A stretch of 64,000 nucleotides of DNA from Bacteroidota bacterium (GTDB taxonomy: Bacteria > Bacteroidota > Bacteroidia > Chitinophagales > JADIYW01). The notes beneath the pieces were generated by a model. The model had not been told where the DNA came from and made no database searches. It worked only from the letters and a program-made list of their open reading frames with translations. The stretch covers positions 60,182 through 124,181 of the forward strand of contig JADIYW010000011.1 in the NCBI GenBank assembly GCA_016705125.1. Reading direction: 5' to 3'. The position numbers and the translations under genes are program-made. This document shows positions 44,006 through 53,679 of this stretch, one piece after another (position 1 is the stretch's first letter; the number at the start of each line of letters is the position of its first letter).

Positions 44006-45769
44006 ATGAAGAATTTCTTTAAAATGGTTTTTGCAGTGATAGTGGGTTTGCTATGCTCATTCTTTGTTTTTCTATTTATAATGATAGGATTAGCAGCAGG
44101 TTCGGGAGACAAGAAGAGTACAATAGTGCAGAAAAATAGTATTTTAGAATTAAATTTGGACAGGGAAATAGCAGATGTGGTGGTAGATAATCCTTTGAAA
44201 AATTTTTCTGTTTTCAATCCTTCTATAAGTCAAAATGAACAAATCGGTTTGTTTGAATTACAAAAAACCATAGAAAAAGCAAAAGAAGATAAAAATATTG
44301 CAGGTATTTACTTGAAAACAGATGGTATTTCAGCCGGCATTTCAACTTTATTTGAAATAAAAAGGATTTTAGAAGATTTTAAAAAAAGCGGCAAATTTAT
44401 AATTGCTTATACCGAAGGACAATCGCAAGGGTCTTATTTGATAAATACAGCGGCTGATAAAATTTACATGAATCCAGTGGGTGGAATGGAATTAAAGGGT
44501 TTTGGTAGTGAAATTATGTATTTCAAAGGATTGCTCGATAAATTAGGTGTGGAGCCAATGATTTTCTATGCTGGTGAATTTAAAAGTGCAACAGAGCCTT
44601 TTAGAGCGACTAAAATGAGTGAAGAAAATAGAGTACAAATGACTGCTTTGTTAGATGATATTTATGGCAATTATTTGCTTTCAGTAGCTAAAAGCAGAAA
44701 AATGACCATAGAAAGATTAAGACAAATTATCGATAATTTGGAAGCTTTTGAAGCCGATAATGCTGTTAAAATTGGATTGATTGATGGATTAAAATACTAT
44801 GACGAAATCAATCAAGAATTGATGAAAAAAGCTGGATTAAAAAAGGAGAAAGATTTGAAGTTAACCGCTTATAATGATTATAAAGTAAAATTGGAAGATG
44901 CTAGCAAAGGTGATAAAGTAGCAGTGGTTTTTGCACAAGGTGATATTGTTGACGGAAAAGGGGAGCCAGGAGAAATTGGAGGCTTAGCCTACGCTGAAAC
45001 TTTAAAGGAGATACGTGAAGATGAGCATGTAAAGGCAGTTGTAATAAGAGTTAACAGTCCTGGTGGAAGTGCCTATGCATCAGAGCAAATTTGGAGAGAA
45101 TTGTCTTTAATAAGAGCTAAGAAAATCCCAATTGTGATTTCAATGGGCGACTATGCCGCATCAGGTGGATATTATATAGCTGCTCCTGGAGATTATATAT
45201 TTGCCGACGAAAATACAATAACCGGTTCAATTGGTGTTTTTGGAATGATGTTTAATACGGAGAAATTATTCAGGGATAAAGCAGGAATTACTTTTGATAG
45301 AGTAAAAACTGCTCCATATGCTGATTTTGGTACTGGCAATAGGCCTTGGGATGAAAGGGAAAAAGAAGTGGTAACAAACAGTATAAACAAAACATATAGT
45401 ACATTTAAATCAAAAGTTGCAAATGGCCGTAAGTTACCAATGTCTAAAGTGGATTCTATTGCTCGAGGTAGAGTTTGGTCGGGCAATGATGCCAAATATT
45501 TGGGTTTAATTGATGCTTACGGAAATTTGGATAAGGCAATTGCAAAAGCTAAGGAATTGGCAAAAAATAAAAATCTGGGCAATAATTATTATCCAAAAGC
45601 ACAGTCATTTTTTGAAACTATTATTGCCGATTTTACGCAAACAAAAACGGAAAGGCATATAAAAGCAGTTTTGGGTGATCAATATGAGTTGTATAAAACC
45701 TTTACCTATTTTAAATCAATAAAAGGACCTCAAGCACGAATGCCATTTATTTTAAATATTAGCGAATAA
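44006..45769 (+). CDS. sppA: Signal peptide peptidase SppA, 67K type
   Basis: 587 residues from the ATG at 44006; a TTG two codons upstream is a less likely start. An N-terminal hydrophobic anchor (FFKMVFAVIVGLLCSFFVFL) is followed by two tandem Clp-protease-like domains. The catalytic Lys is in FYAGEFKSATEPFR near residue 193 in the first half, and the catalytic Ser in GDYAASGGYYIAAPGD near 384 in the second half, the usual split dyad of this double-length form. It degrades leftover signal peptides in the membrane. pyrR follows 4 bases later. Confidence 0.95.
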   Translation: MKNFFKMVFAVIVGLLCSFFVFLFIMIGLAAGSGDKKSTIVQKNSILELNLDREIADVVVDNPLKNFSVFNPSISQNEQIGLFELQKTIEKAKEDKNIAGIYLKTDGISAGISTLFEIKRILEDFKKSGKFIIAYTEGQSQGSYLINTAADKIYMNPVGGMELKGFGSEIMYFKGLLDKLGVEPMIFYAGEFKSATEPFRATKMSEENRVQMTALLDDIYGNYLLSVAKSRKMTIERLRQIIDNLEAFEADNAVKIGLIDGLKYYDEINQELMKKAGLKKEKDLKLTAYNDYKVKLEDASKGDKVAVVFAQGDIVDGKGEPGEIGGLAYAETLKEIREDEHVKAVVIRVNSPGGSAYASEQIWRELSLIRAKKIPIVISMGDYAASGGYYIAAPGDYIFADENTITGSIGVFGMMFNTEKLFRDKAGITFDRVKTAPYADFGTGNRPWDEREKEVVTNSINKTYSTFKSKVANGRKLPMSKVDSIARGRVWSGNDAKYLGLIDAYGNLDKAIAKAKELAKNKNLGNNYYPKAQSFFETIIADFTQTKTERHIKAVLGDQYELYKTFTYFKSIKGPQARMPFILNISE

Positions 45770-45773
45770 TTAA

Positions 45774-46334
45774 ATGCTAAATATTGATATGAGAATATTG
45801 ATGGATACTAATTTAATGCACCTTTCGCTTACTCGTTTGGGTTATGAACTTATTGAAAATTATAATGATTTTAGTGATGTTGCAATCATTGGTGTTCAGC
45901 CACGTGGAGCTATTTTTGCTAAAAAATTGCATCAAAAAATTGAAGAAATAACGGATTGTAAAATTAGATTCGGAAAAATTGATCCTACATTTCATCGGGA
46001 TGATTTTAGACGAGGTGATGATATTTTGAAAGCAAATTCTACGGAAATTGATTTTTATGTAGAAAATTTGAAGATAATAATGGTAGACGATGTGCTTTTT
46101 ACTGGAAGAACTATTAGAGCAGCAATGGATGCTTTGATGTCATTTGGTAGGCCAGAAAAAGTTGAATTATTAACCCTGATTGATAGGCGGTTTAATAGGG
46201 AATTACCGATTCAGGCCGATTATCTCGGTTTGTCAGTAGATACTATTGAGCAAGTAAAAGTAAAAGTAGAATGGGAGGGTGAAGGAGATGGAGCAGTAGA
46301 TAGAGTTTGGATATTAAAAGAAATGGAAAAATGA
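45774..46334 (+). CDS. pyrR: PyrR-type uracil phosphoribosyltransferase
   Basis: 186 residues. Type I phosphoribosyltransferase fold with the PRPP loop IIMVDDVLFTGRTIRAAMDA near 101-120, and VAIIGVQPRGAIFAKKL near the N-terminus. In many bacteria PyrR attenuates pyr operons by binding mRNA. Here no antiterminator or loop motif is seen upstream, because sppA ends 4 bases before it, so its role may be mainly enzymatic. It overlaps pyrB by 4 bases (ATGA). Confidence 0.9.
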   Translation: MLNIDMRILMDTNLMHLSLTRLGYELIENYNDFSDVAIIGVQPRGAIFAKKLHQKIEEITDCKIRFGKIDPTFHRDDFRRGDDILKANSTEIDFYVENLKIIMVDDVLFTGRTIRAAMDALMSFGRPEKVELLTLIDRRFNRELPIQADYLGLSVDTIEQVKVKVEWEGEGDGAVDRVWILKEMEK

Positions 46335-47260
46335 GTCAACTAAGCACTAAACATTTGTTGGGGATTAAAGATTTAAAAGCAGATGATTTGCGATTAATTT
46401 TGTCAACCGCCCAAAAATTTAAAGAAATAATTAATCGACCTATCAAAAAAGTACCTACTCTTAGGGATATTACGGTTGCTAATTTATTTTTTGAAAATAG
46501 TACTAGAACGAGAGTTTCTTTTGAACTAGCTCAAAAAAGGTTGAGTGCTGATGTAGTTAATTTTTCAGCATCAGCATCAAGTGTCAAAAAAGGAGAAACT
46601 TTATTGGATACGGTAAACAATATTTTGGCAATGAAGGTGGATATGGTTGTGATGCGACATCCTAGTCCGGGTGCGCCACACTTTTTAGCCAAACACATTA
46701 ATGCAAACATAATAAATGCTGGTGATGGAACACACGAACATCCTACACAAGCTTTATTAGATGCTTTTTCGATAGAGGAAAGAATTGGGAATTTAGAGGG
46801 TAAAAAAGTATTGATTGTTGGAGATATAATGCATTCCAGAGTTGCCTTGTCCAATATTTTTTGCTTGAAAAAATTAGGTGCAGAAGTAAAACTATGCGGT
46901 CCGCCAACTTTGATACCGAAAGATATCGAAAGTTTGGGCATAAGTGTGGAATTAAATATTCAAAAAGCCCTTCAATGGTGCGATGTAGCGAATGTCCTTA
47001 GGATACAACTAGAAAGACAACAAACTAAATACTTCCCTTCTTTGAGAGAATATGCTAATTTTTATGGTGTAAATATGGAGCGCCTAAATAAATTAGAGAA
47101 AGAAATTCTTATTTTACATCCTGGACCTATCAATAGAGGCGTTGAAATTACTTCTGATGTTGCTGATTCTAGTCAATCAATAATTTTGGATCAGGTTGAA
47201 AATGGGGTAGCGATAAGAATGGCGGTTTTGTTTTTATTAGCAAATAGAACTATTGATTAA
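46331..47260 (+). CDS. pyrB: Aspartate carbamoyltransferase catalytic subunit
   Basis: 309 residues from the ATG at 46331, which overlaps the pyrR stop (ATGA); an upstream TTG at 46307 is rejected. Makes carbamoyl-aspartate in pyrimidine synthesis. FFENSTRTRVSFELAQKRL carries the carbamoyl-phosphate loop near residue 50. HPSPGAPHFLAKH, GDGTHEHPTQALLDAFSIEE and the later ILHPGPINRGVEI match the family. No regulatory chain (pyrI) is nearby. Confidence 0.96.
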   Translation: MSQLSTKHLLGIKDLKADDLRLILSTAQKFKEIINRPIKKVPTLRDITVANLFFENSTRTRVSFELAQKRLSADVVNFSASASSVKKGETLLDTVNNILAMKVDMVVMRHPSPGAPHFLAKHINANIINAGDGTHEHPTQALLDAFSIEERIGNLEGKKVLIVGDIMHSRVALSNIFCLKKLGAEVKLCGPPTLIPKDIESLGISVELNIQKALQWCDVANVLRIQLERQQTKYFPSLREYANFYGVNMERLNKLEKEILILHPGPINRGVEITSDVADSSQSIILDQVENGVAIRMAVLFLLANRTID

Positions 47261-47295
47261 TTGAGAAAATAAAATTATTTTTACAAAAAGAAAAA

Positions 47296-47562
47296 ATGAA
47301 AAACGGTATTTGGATTTTTATATTTATCATTTTCTCCAGTTGTGGTCAAAAAGAAAACAATGGTGACCCAGTACAAAATATGTCTGCTGCTGAAAAATAT
47401 TATAATTTGCAAAAAATAAGAAAAATTGAACAAGAGGAAAGATATAATCAAGCTTTGCAAGAACAACAAATACAGCAAGAAGCACCAGCAAATACTTTTA
47501 ATCCTGAACAAGAGTTTTTAGAAAAATATAATACTGATTATAATACTGTCCCTGTTGAATAA
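47296..47562 (+). CDS. Small lipoprotein, unknown
   Basis: 88 residues. A short signal with a lipoprotein-type cleavage site (IWIFIFIIFSSC) is followed by an acidic and glutamine-rich chain. The middle (AAEKYYNLQKIRKIEQEERY) is likely a helix or coiled coil. No family is recognised. It lies between pyrB and ddl in the same direction. Confidence 0.65.
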   Translation: MKNGIWIFIFIIFSSCGQKENNGDPVQNMSAAEKYYNLQKIRKIEQEERYNQALQEQQIQQEAPANTFNPEQEFLEKYNTDYNTVPVE

Positions 47563-47591
47563 ATTAAAAATAAAATTTTATAGTTTAAATA

Positions 47592-48674
47592 ATGCAAAAA
47601 AGAATAATCCTCCTTTTTGGAGGTAAATCGCCCGAACATGAAATCAGTATAGTTTCTGCAAGAAATATTTATAATGCCATAGATAAATCTAAATTTGATG
47701 TTGATTTGGTAGGCATATCGAAAAATGGCACATGGTATTTAGAAAAACCAGAAGAACATCAAAATAGTGCTTTTGTTATTGGTGAAAAAGGAAAAAAAAT
47801 TGCCCTAATTCCCGGTGAATCGAAAAATAAATTATTGCTTTTGGATGAAGGAGTTTTTTTAAGTGATTTTGATGCCGTTTTTCCCATCACACACGGTCCC
47901 AATGGCGAAGACGGTACTTTGCAAGGGTTGCTTTGTCAATTAGATTTGCCATTTGTAGGTCCAGGAGTGCTTGGCTCTTCAATGGCTATGGATAAGGATA
48001 TTTGCAAGCGAATTGTTCAATCAGCAGGAATAAAAACAGCACCTTGGGTTGTTGTTTACAAGCACGAAAAGGAAAAAATAAATTATAAGGAAATAACGAA
48101 TAAGTTAGGTTCTATTTTGTTTATAAAACCAGCAAATATGGGTTCCTCCATAGGCGTTTCCAAATCGACTGACGAAATTAGTTTTAATAAGGCAATCGAG
48201 CAAGCCTTTATTTTTGACACCAAAATTTTGATAGAAAAGGGAATTAATGGTAGAGAAATTGAATGCGCTGTATTGGGAAATGAATTGGCGGAAGCTAGTT
48301 GTGTGGGAGAAGTGGTTATGAATCAGGGGATTTATGATTTTGAGTCAAAATATAAAAGTGCTGATGCCGCTCAATTATTTATTCCTGCCCAAAATTTATC
48401 TGAGGACGAAGTACAGCGTATAAGAAATACATGTTTGGCTGTTTATAAAGCATTGGGCTTAGAAGGCATGAGTAGGGTAGATGTGTTTTTGACTTCAGAA
48501 GGAGAAGTTTATCTAAATGAGCCCAATACATTGCCAGGATTTACATCTATAAGTATGTATCCAAAATTATGGGGAGAAAGCGGTATAAAATATGCAGATT
48601 TAATCGAGAAATTAATTAATTTAGCCATCGATAGACACAATAGAGACAATAAAATAAAAAGAGATAGAATTTAA
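47592..48674 (+). CDS. ddl: D-alanine--D-alanine ligase
   Basis: 360 residues. ATP-grasp enzyme that joins two D-alanines for peptidoglycan. N-terminal LLFGGKSPEHEISIVSARNI, then PITHGPNGEDGTLQGLL, then PFVGPGVLGSSMAMDKDICK, then LFIKPANMGSSIGVSK and the late MSRVDVFLTSEGEVYLNEPN and NTLPGFTSISMYPKLW with metal-binding residues. All blocks of the family are present. Confidence 0.97.
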   Translation: MQKRIILLFGGKSPEHEISIVSARNIYNAIDKSKFDVDLVGISKNGTWYLEKPEEHQNSAFVIGEKGKKIALIPGESKNKLLLLDEGVFLSDFDAVFPITHGPNGEDGTLQGLLCQLDLPFVGPGVLGSSMAMDKDICKRIVQSAGIKTAPWVVVYKHEKEKINYKEITNKLGSILFIKPANMGSSIGVSKSTDEISFNKAIEQAFIFDTKILIEKGINGREIECAVLGNELAEASCVGEVVMNQGIYDFESKYKSADAAQLFIPAQNLSEDEVQRIRNTCLAVYKALGLEGMSRVDVFLTSEGEVYLNEPNTLPGFTSISMYPKLWGESGIKYADLIEKLINLAIDRHNRDNKIKRDRI

Positions 48675-48702
48675 TTTTTTAAAACAAATAAAAACAATAA
48701 AA

Positions 48703-49425
48703 ATGGAACCAATTGATTATCACACACAAAATCGTAATGGCTCGTTTACAACTGAGCAAATTCAAGCTGAACAAGCCTCGTTTATGGCAAAAGTTTATGG
48801 ATGGATGGCGTTTGCACTCGTTATTACAGGAATTACATCACTTTATGTAATTCAAAATGAAAGTATTGTAAATTTAGTATTTGGAAATAGATTAGTATTT
48901 TTTGGATTGATTATAGGTGAATTATTGCTAGTTGGGGCATTGTCAAAAATGGTTAATAGAGTTTCGGCAACTACTGCAATGGCAATGTTTATAGGATATT
49001 CAGTAATGAATGGAGTTACTATTTCTTTTATTTTCTTCGTTTACACAATGGGCTCTATTGCAAGCACCTTTTTTATTACTGCAGCTACTTTTGCAGCTAT
49101 GAGTGCAATTGGATATTTTACCAAAAAGGATTTAACTTCACTAGGTAATATCCTTACAATGGCTCTAATTGGATTAATCATTGCCTCTATTGTAAATATA
49201 TTTTTGAAAAGTGATATGCTATATTGGATAGCTACTTATGCTGGCGTATTGATTTTTACAGGTTTGACAGCCTATGATACTCAGAAAATAAAGGAAATGA
49301 ATATCATTGGAAATGCTGGAACTGATGAGGATAAAAAAGAAGCAATAATGGGAGCACTTACTTTATACCTTGATTTTATCAATTTATTCCTTTTCCTTTT
49401 AAGAATATTTGGTGGTAGAAAATAA
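48703..49425 (+). CDS. Bax inhibitor-1 / YccA family membrane protein
   Basis: 240 residues with seven hydrophobic helices, starting after a soluble head with KVYGWMAFALVITGITSLYV. The segment GLTAYDTQKIKEMN near 190 contains the conserved acidic motif of BI-1 family proteins. These proteins modulate membrane homeostasis or proteolysis in bacteria; no role is deducible here. It probably lies in one transcription unit with ddl and the following GNAT gene. Confidence 0.92.
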   Translation: MEPIDYHTQNRNGSFTTEQIQAEQASFMAKVYGWMAFALVITGITSLYVIQNESIVNLVFGNRLVFFGLIIGELLLVGALSKMVNRVSATTAMAMFIGYSVMNGVTISFIFFVYTMGSIASTFFITAATFAAMSAIGYFTKKDLTSLGNILTMALIGLIIASIVNIFLKSDMLYWIATYAGVLIFTGLTAYDTQKIKEMNIIGNAGTDEDKKEAIMGALTLYLDFINLFLFLLRIFGGRK

Positions 49426-49434
49426 TTTTACTTG

Positions 49435-49983
49435 ATGGATTATCGTTCGGCTCGTATTATTTTATCACTTCCGAAAATTGAATTCGCTACTTTAAGGAGA
49501 GATTTTTATTGCGATAATAATTTGTTTTTTAAGCCATTTTTGCCAATTCAATCAAGCTTGTTGCCTGAAATTGATTTCCATAAAGACAAATTAATGCAGG
49601 AAATTAGTAATCATGAGACAGAGAATGGATTTAAATTTTATGTTTTTTTGACTAATGAAACAGATAAAATAATTGGTTCTTTAGAGTTTTCTAATATTGT
49701 TAAAGGCCCTTTTAGGTCCTGTAATTTGGGATATCTTTTGGATGAAAAATTTCAAGGGAATGGATATATGGAAGAAAGTATAAGGCGCGCAATTGATTTT
49801 TTGTTTTTGGAAAAGAAATTACATAGAATTCAGGCGGCAATAATGCCAAATAATTCTAAATCAATACGATTAATTGAAAAAATTGGGTTTCAAAAAATTG
49901 GATTAGCTCCAAATTATTTAAATATAAATGGTGTTTGGGCCGATCATTTTCTTTATCAATTGATTAGTCCAGAGTTATTTTAA
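49435..49983 (+). CDS. RimJ/RimL-type GNAT acetyltransferase
   Basis: 182 residues from the ATG at 49435 (6 bases into a frame that also opens at a TTG). The fold of ribosomal-protein N-acetyltransferases is visible: LGYLLDEKFQGNGYMEESIR near residue 98 is the acetyl-CoA loop, followed by LHRIQAAIMPNNSKSIRLIE and KIGFQKIGLAPNYLNING. The substrate is not known. Confidence 0.87.
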   Translation: MDYRSARIILSLPKIEFATLRRDFYCDNNLFFKPFLPIQSSLLPEIDFHKDKLMQEISNHETENGFKFYVFLTNETDKIIGSLEFSNIVKGPFRSCNLGYLLDEKFQGNGYMEESIRRAIDFLFLEKKLHRIQAAIMPNNSKSIRLIEKIGFQKIGLAPNYLNINGVWADHFLYQLISPELF

Positions 49984-50879
49984 ACCAAAATTAATTTCCA
50001 CAAAAGAATAGTTAAAAATGAAATAGGCACTCCTATTGTCACTAAGGCATTACCGAGTTTAGGGTTTAAATTGTATTTTGCAGAAATAATAGCAGCTGTC
50101 ATCATAGGTGCCATTGCATTTTCCATAATGCCTACTGTATTGATTAAATCTGATTTGCCGTAAAATAATTTCAAATAAATCATTACAATAAACGGCCCTA
50201 GTAATAGTCGGTAAATTAATCCCAATGTAAGCGGCAGCCATTCTGTTTCTTTCAAATTTAATGAAAATTGTAAACCAAGCGAAAAGAGTGCTAATGGACC
50301 AATTATTTTTATAAGAAATAACATTATTTCTTTTAGATATCCTGATGGATGGATTGGGACAAAAACAGCAAAAAGAAATGCAATAAATGGAGGGAAGGTG
50401 ATTAATTTAAAAAGAATTTGAGGAATAGAAATTTTTCCTGAAGCAGCTATGATGCAAAGTGCTGTCCCAACTGTGGATATAATTAAAAAACTGCCTGGCT
50501 GATCAATAAAAACGGCATAAGTAAGTGCCTCTTCACCAAACAAACTACCAATTATAGGCAAACCAATAAATGCAGTATTGCCTAGGCCACAAACGACAAT
50601 CAAACAAACCAAAGTTTCCTTTTTCCATTTAAATATTTTTGAAAGCAAATAAAAAAAGGGGATGCCCGCAAAAAAAATTAGCCAAGCAGTAATTACCAAA
50701 TGTATCATTTGTCCATTGAATTCAAGGCTTGGTATTTTTAATAACGAAATGGAAGGAAGGCAAAATAAAATTATAAATTGATTAACAAATAGATATAGTT
50801 TGGCAGGGCATTTTTTGCTTTTTTTTACCACAAAACCAAATATAAATGCAATAATTGCAATAATATGTATGATGTCCAC
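49980..50879 (-). CDS. AEC-family (auxin efflux carrier fold) transporter
   Basis: 299 residues with about ten hydrophobic helices in two half repeats. AEC transporters export organic acids. Conserved features: VCGLGNTAFIGLPIIGSLFG in the first half and GIMENAMAPMMTAAIISAKY in the second, which are the crossover regions. The start is GTG at 50879. It overlaps the GNAT gene end by 4 bases in convergent orientation. Confidence 0.87.
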   Translation of the reverse strand: MDIIHIIAIIAFIFGFVVKKSKKCPAKLYLFVNQFIILFCLPSISLLKIPSLEFNGQMIHLVITAWLIFFAGIPFFYLLSKIFKWKKETLVCLIVVCGLGNTAFIGLPIIGSLFGEEALTYAVFIDQPGSFLIISTVGTALCIIAASGKISIPQILFKLITFPPFIAFLFAVFVPIHPSGYLKEIMLFLIKIIGPLALFSLGLQFSLNLKETEWLPLTLGLIYRLLLGPFIVMIYLKLFYGKSDLINTVGIMENAMAPMMTAAIISAKYNLNPKLGNALVTIGVPISFLTILLWKLILV

Positions 50880-50883
50880 TTTG

Positions 50884-50891
50884 CAAAGGTA
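50884..50891 (-). promoter_or_regulatory. -7 element of the AEC transporter, start codon close behind
   Basis: Minus-strand TACCTTTG ends 4 bases before the GTG start at 50879. The transcript is predicted to be leaderless with a GTG start. Confidence 0.6.
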
Positions 50892-50963
50892 AAAAAGTAA
50901 TTGAGTAAAATGTCCGTTTTGATTAATGATTTCTCTATTTTTGGGTTTTATTAATTTATTGAT

Positions 50964-53573
50964 ATGGCAGAAATATTATCCTCAAATCCTTATTTTAAAG
51001 TAAAATCGATTAAAACATTTATTGATCCTGAATCTCTTATGTTTGGAGAAAGAAAATATAGAAAAGTTTTTGATGAGTCGGAGGCTAAATATGTATATCC
51101 AGAAGTAGCCTTATTTAATAAAAAATTTGATGAGGAAGAGTGGACAGCCAAAGCACAATTTCTTATATTTAACAATACAACCAACGAGAAAATTGGGGAC
51201 TATACAAAAGATTATTTGGTTTCGAAAGAAACAAATATTGTAAATGTGAATGAAGGTTGGGGTAATGAATCAGGTACTTTTTGGAAAAAAGGAACTTATC
51301 GTTTTGAATTTATAATCAATGGCATTAATGTAGGAAACACTTATATTTATATAGTAAATTATGGTGTTTGGTCGAATGAGAAAAATCCCTATTTCAATTT
51401 GGTTTCTATGAAATTGTACGAATCTGGAAAAGAAGATCCAAAAAAGGGAGAGCGCACTTATGTAAAACAATTTTTGGCTGACAATACGAAATATATAAAT
51501 ATCGAAATTTCCCTTGAAAACCTTTTAAAAAATGAAGATCACAATCCAGTTGAGTTTCAGTTTAATATTTATACCAAATCAGGTTTTAGAAAAGCATATA
51601 TAGAATATTTCTATTACATAAGTGATAAGCGTTTGTTTTTAGATTTCTCGAATGGTTATGGAAGTACAACTGGTTCATATTTTACAAAAGATGAATATAC
51701 TTTTGAAGTCATTTTTATGGGCAAATTGTTTGCAATTGTACCATTTTCTGTTGGTGATGAATTGGTGCTTTTTGAGGGAGAAACACAGCACCTAGGCACC
51801 GAAAATTATAATAATGAATCAATTGTTGCTCCCGTTTCAAGCGAACAAACATTTGAGTCGGCAAGTCAGGCACTAAATGAGTTAATTGGACTTGAGAAGG
51901 TGAAAAAAGAGATTAGTGAATTGTCTACTTACTTAAAATTTGTTGCATATAGAAAAGAACAAGGGTTTGATGAAAAAACTGGGGTGAATTTAAATTTGGT
52001 ATTTACTGGTAATCCGGGTACTGGAAAAACTACAGTTGCAAATCTTTTGGGTAATATTTATAAAAGCCTTGGTTTGCTTAGTAAAGGAAATGTAATTGAG
52101 ATTGGAAGGCCAGATTTGGTAGGGGAGTATATTGGACAAACGGCGCCAAAGGTGAAAAAGGCAATTGAAATGGCTCGAGGTGGAATTTTATTTGTTGACG
52201 AAGCATATGCACTCACCGATAGAGGAAGTTCGGACAATGATTTTGGAAAGGAAGTAATTGAGGTATTACTAAAGGAAATGTCTGATGGAAATGGAGATAT
52301 TGCATTTGTTTTTGCAGGTTATACCAATGAAATGACAGAATTTGTAAATAAAAACCCAGGATTAAAATCTAGGATTGGTCAGATAATACATTTTGATGAT
52401 TACTCCCCAGAGGAGTTGTTGAAAATTGCCGATTACGCTGCAAAGAAAAAACATATTACGCTCGATGTATCTGCATGGCAAATGGTTCAAAAATACCTTT
52501 CTGATGTTTACCGAGTAAGAGATAAGTCGTTTGGAAATGCACGTTTGGTAAATGGAATAATGGAGGAAGCAAAGCAGAATATGGCATTAAGATTAATGAG
52601 TAAGGGTGATTTGCAATTGAGAAATAAGGAGGAATTGACCTTGGTGATTGGTGAAGATTTGCAGAAATTTTTTGAAGAATCAAAACGAAAAGTAATTAAT
52701 TTTCCAGTAGATGAGCCCAAATTGAATATCGCACTAGGCGAGTTGCGCAATATGGTTGGCCTCCATAATATTAAAAAAGAAATTGAAGAGATAGTAAAAT
52801 TAGTAAAATACTATAATGATATTGGTAAGGATGTAAAAAAATCGCTATCACTTCACATGGTTTTTACAGGAAGCCCAGGCACCGGCAAAACAACCGTTGC
52901 ACGCATTGTAATTGAAATCTTCAAATCATTGGGAATACTTGAAAGAGGTCAAATGGTGGAATGCGATAGGCAAGATTTAATATCAGGATATTTAGGTCAA
53001 ACAGCCATTAAAACGGAAGAATTAATTAATAAAGCAATTGGGGGTGGATTATTCATTGATGAAGCATATAGTTTGAGTCAGGGTGGTGAAAATGATTTTG
53101 GGAAGGAAGCAATTGAAACTTTATTGAAGAGAATGGAAGATGATAGAGGTCGATTTATGGTAATAGCAGCTGGTTATACTGATGAAATGAGGCGATTTTT
53201 GGAGTCAAATCCTGGTTTAATTTCTAGGTTTGATAAGACATTGCATTTTGAAGATTTTAGTGCAGATGAATTGTTTTCTATAGGAGAGAAAATGTTTGCA
53301 ATTGAGCAGTTATTTCTAAATGAAAAAGCTGCTATTTTCTTCAAAAATTTGATTGTTGAATTATTAGAAAAGAAGAATAGATTTTTTGGAAATGCTAGAA
53401 CAATTCGAAAAATTGCTGAGCAGACTGTCAAAAAACAAAATTTAAGGATGGCTGATATTCCAAATGCAGAAAGATCATTTGATAAAATTAAAGAAATTAT
53501 ACTTTCGGACTTGGAAAATTTCTCATTAGAAGAAGGACAAACGCGGAAATCAACGATAGGATTTAATAAATAG
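50964..53573 (+). CDS. Tandem CbbX/SpoVK-type AAA+ ATPase with duplicated N-terminal domain
   Basis: 869 residues. Residues 40-134 and 170-265 are two copies of a beta-sandwich-like domain, seen in GWGNESGTFWKKGTYRFEF against GYGSTTGSYFTKDEYTFEV. Two AAA+ modules follow: ATPase 1 with TGNPGTGKTT near 347-356, Walker B LFVDEAYAL, arginine finger NPGLKSR; ATPase 2 with TGSPGTGKTT near 634-643, Walker B LFIDEAYSL, NPGLISR. Both keep all key residues, so both should hydrolyse ATP. The family (SpoVK, CbbX) remodels protein complexes as hexamers. No signal peptide. The partner is unknown; neighbours give no hint. Confidence 0.85.
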   Translation: MAEILSSNPYFKVKSIKTFIDPESLMFGERKYRKVFDESEAKYVYPEVALFNKKFDEEEWTAKAQFLIFNNTTNEKIGDYTKDYLVSKETNIVNVNEGWGNESGTFWKKGTYRFEFIINGINVGNTYIYIVNYGVWSNEKNPYFNLVSMKLYESGKEDPKKGERTYVKQFLADNTKYINIEISLENLLKNEDHNPVEFQFNIYTKSGFRKAYIEYFYYISDKRLFLDFSNGYGSTTGSYFTKDEYTFEVIFMGKLFAIVPFSVGDELVLFEGETQHLGTENYNNESIVAPVSSEQTFESASQALNELIGLEKVKKEISELSTYLKFVAYRKEQGFDEKTGVNLNLVFTGNPGTGKTTVANLLGNIYKSLGLLSKGNVIEIGRPDLVGEYIGQTAPKVKKAIEMARGGILFVDEAYALTDRGSSDNDFGKEVIEVLLKEMSDGNGDIAFVFAGYTNEMTEFVNKNPGLKSRIGQIIHFDDYSPEELLKIADYAAKKKHITLDVSAWQMVQKYLSDVYRVRDKSFGNARLVNGIMEEAKQNMALRLMSKGDLQLRNKEELTLVIGEDLQKFFEESKRKVINFPVDEPKLNIALGELRNMVGLHNIKKEIEEIVKLVKYYNDIGKDVKKSLSLHMVFTGSPGTGKTTVARIVIEIFKSLGILERGQMVECDRQDLISGYLGQTAIKTEELINKAIGGGLFIDEAYSLSQGGENDFGKEAIETLLKRMEDDRGRFMVIAAGYTDEMRRFLESNPGLISRFDKTLHFEDFSADELFSIGEKMFAIEQLFLNEKAAIFFKNLIVELLEKKNRFFGNARTIRKIAEQTVKKQNLRMADIPNAERSFDKIKEIILSDLENFSLEEGQTRKSTIGFNK

Positions 53574-53586
53574 AAAATTTGTACTC

Positions 53587-53604
53587 AAAAAACAATTGTT
53601 TTTT
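53587..53604 (+). terminator. Possible terminator after the AAA+ gene
   Basis: AAAAAACAATTGTTTTTT is self-complementary and continues into a run of T. It has almost no G-C pairs, so the hairpin is weak. Confidence 0.35.
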
Positions 53605-53652
53605 TTTCGATTTTTTAATAAAAATGTCCCCCTGGTAATCAAAAATATATTG

Positions 53653-53660
53653 TAACTTTG
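53653..53660 (+). promoter_or_regulatory. -7 element of the sterol desaturase family gene
   Basis: TAACTTTG, 19 bases before the ATG at 53680. Confidence 0.5.
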
Positions 53661-53679
53661 TTTTAAATAAAAAAAACAG

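Noticed and set aside
45770..45800. PyrR-binding attenuator before pyrR/pyrB
   Set aside because: sppA ends 4 bases before pyrR and no antiterminator or anti-antiterminator hairpin is present.
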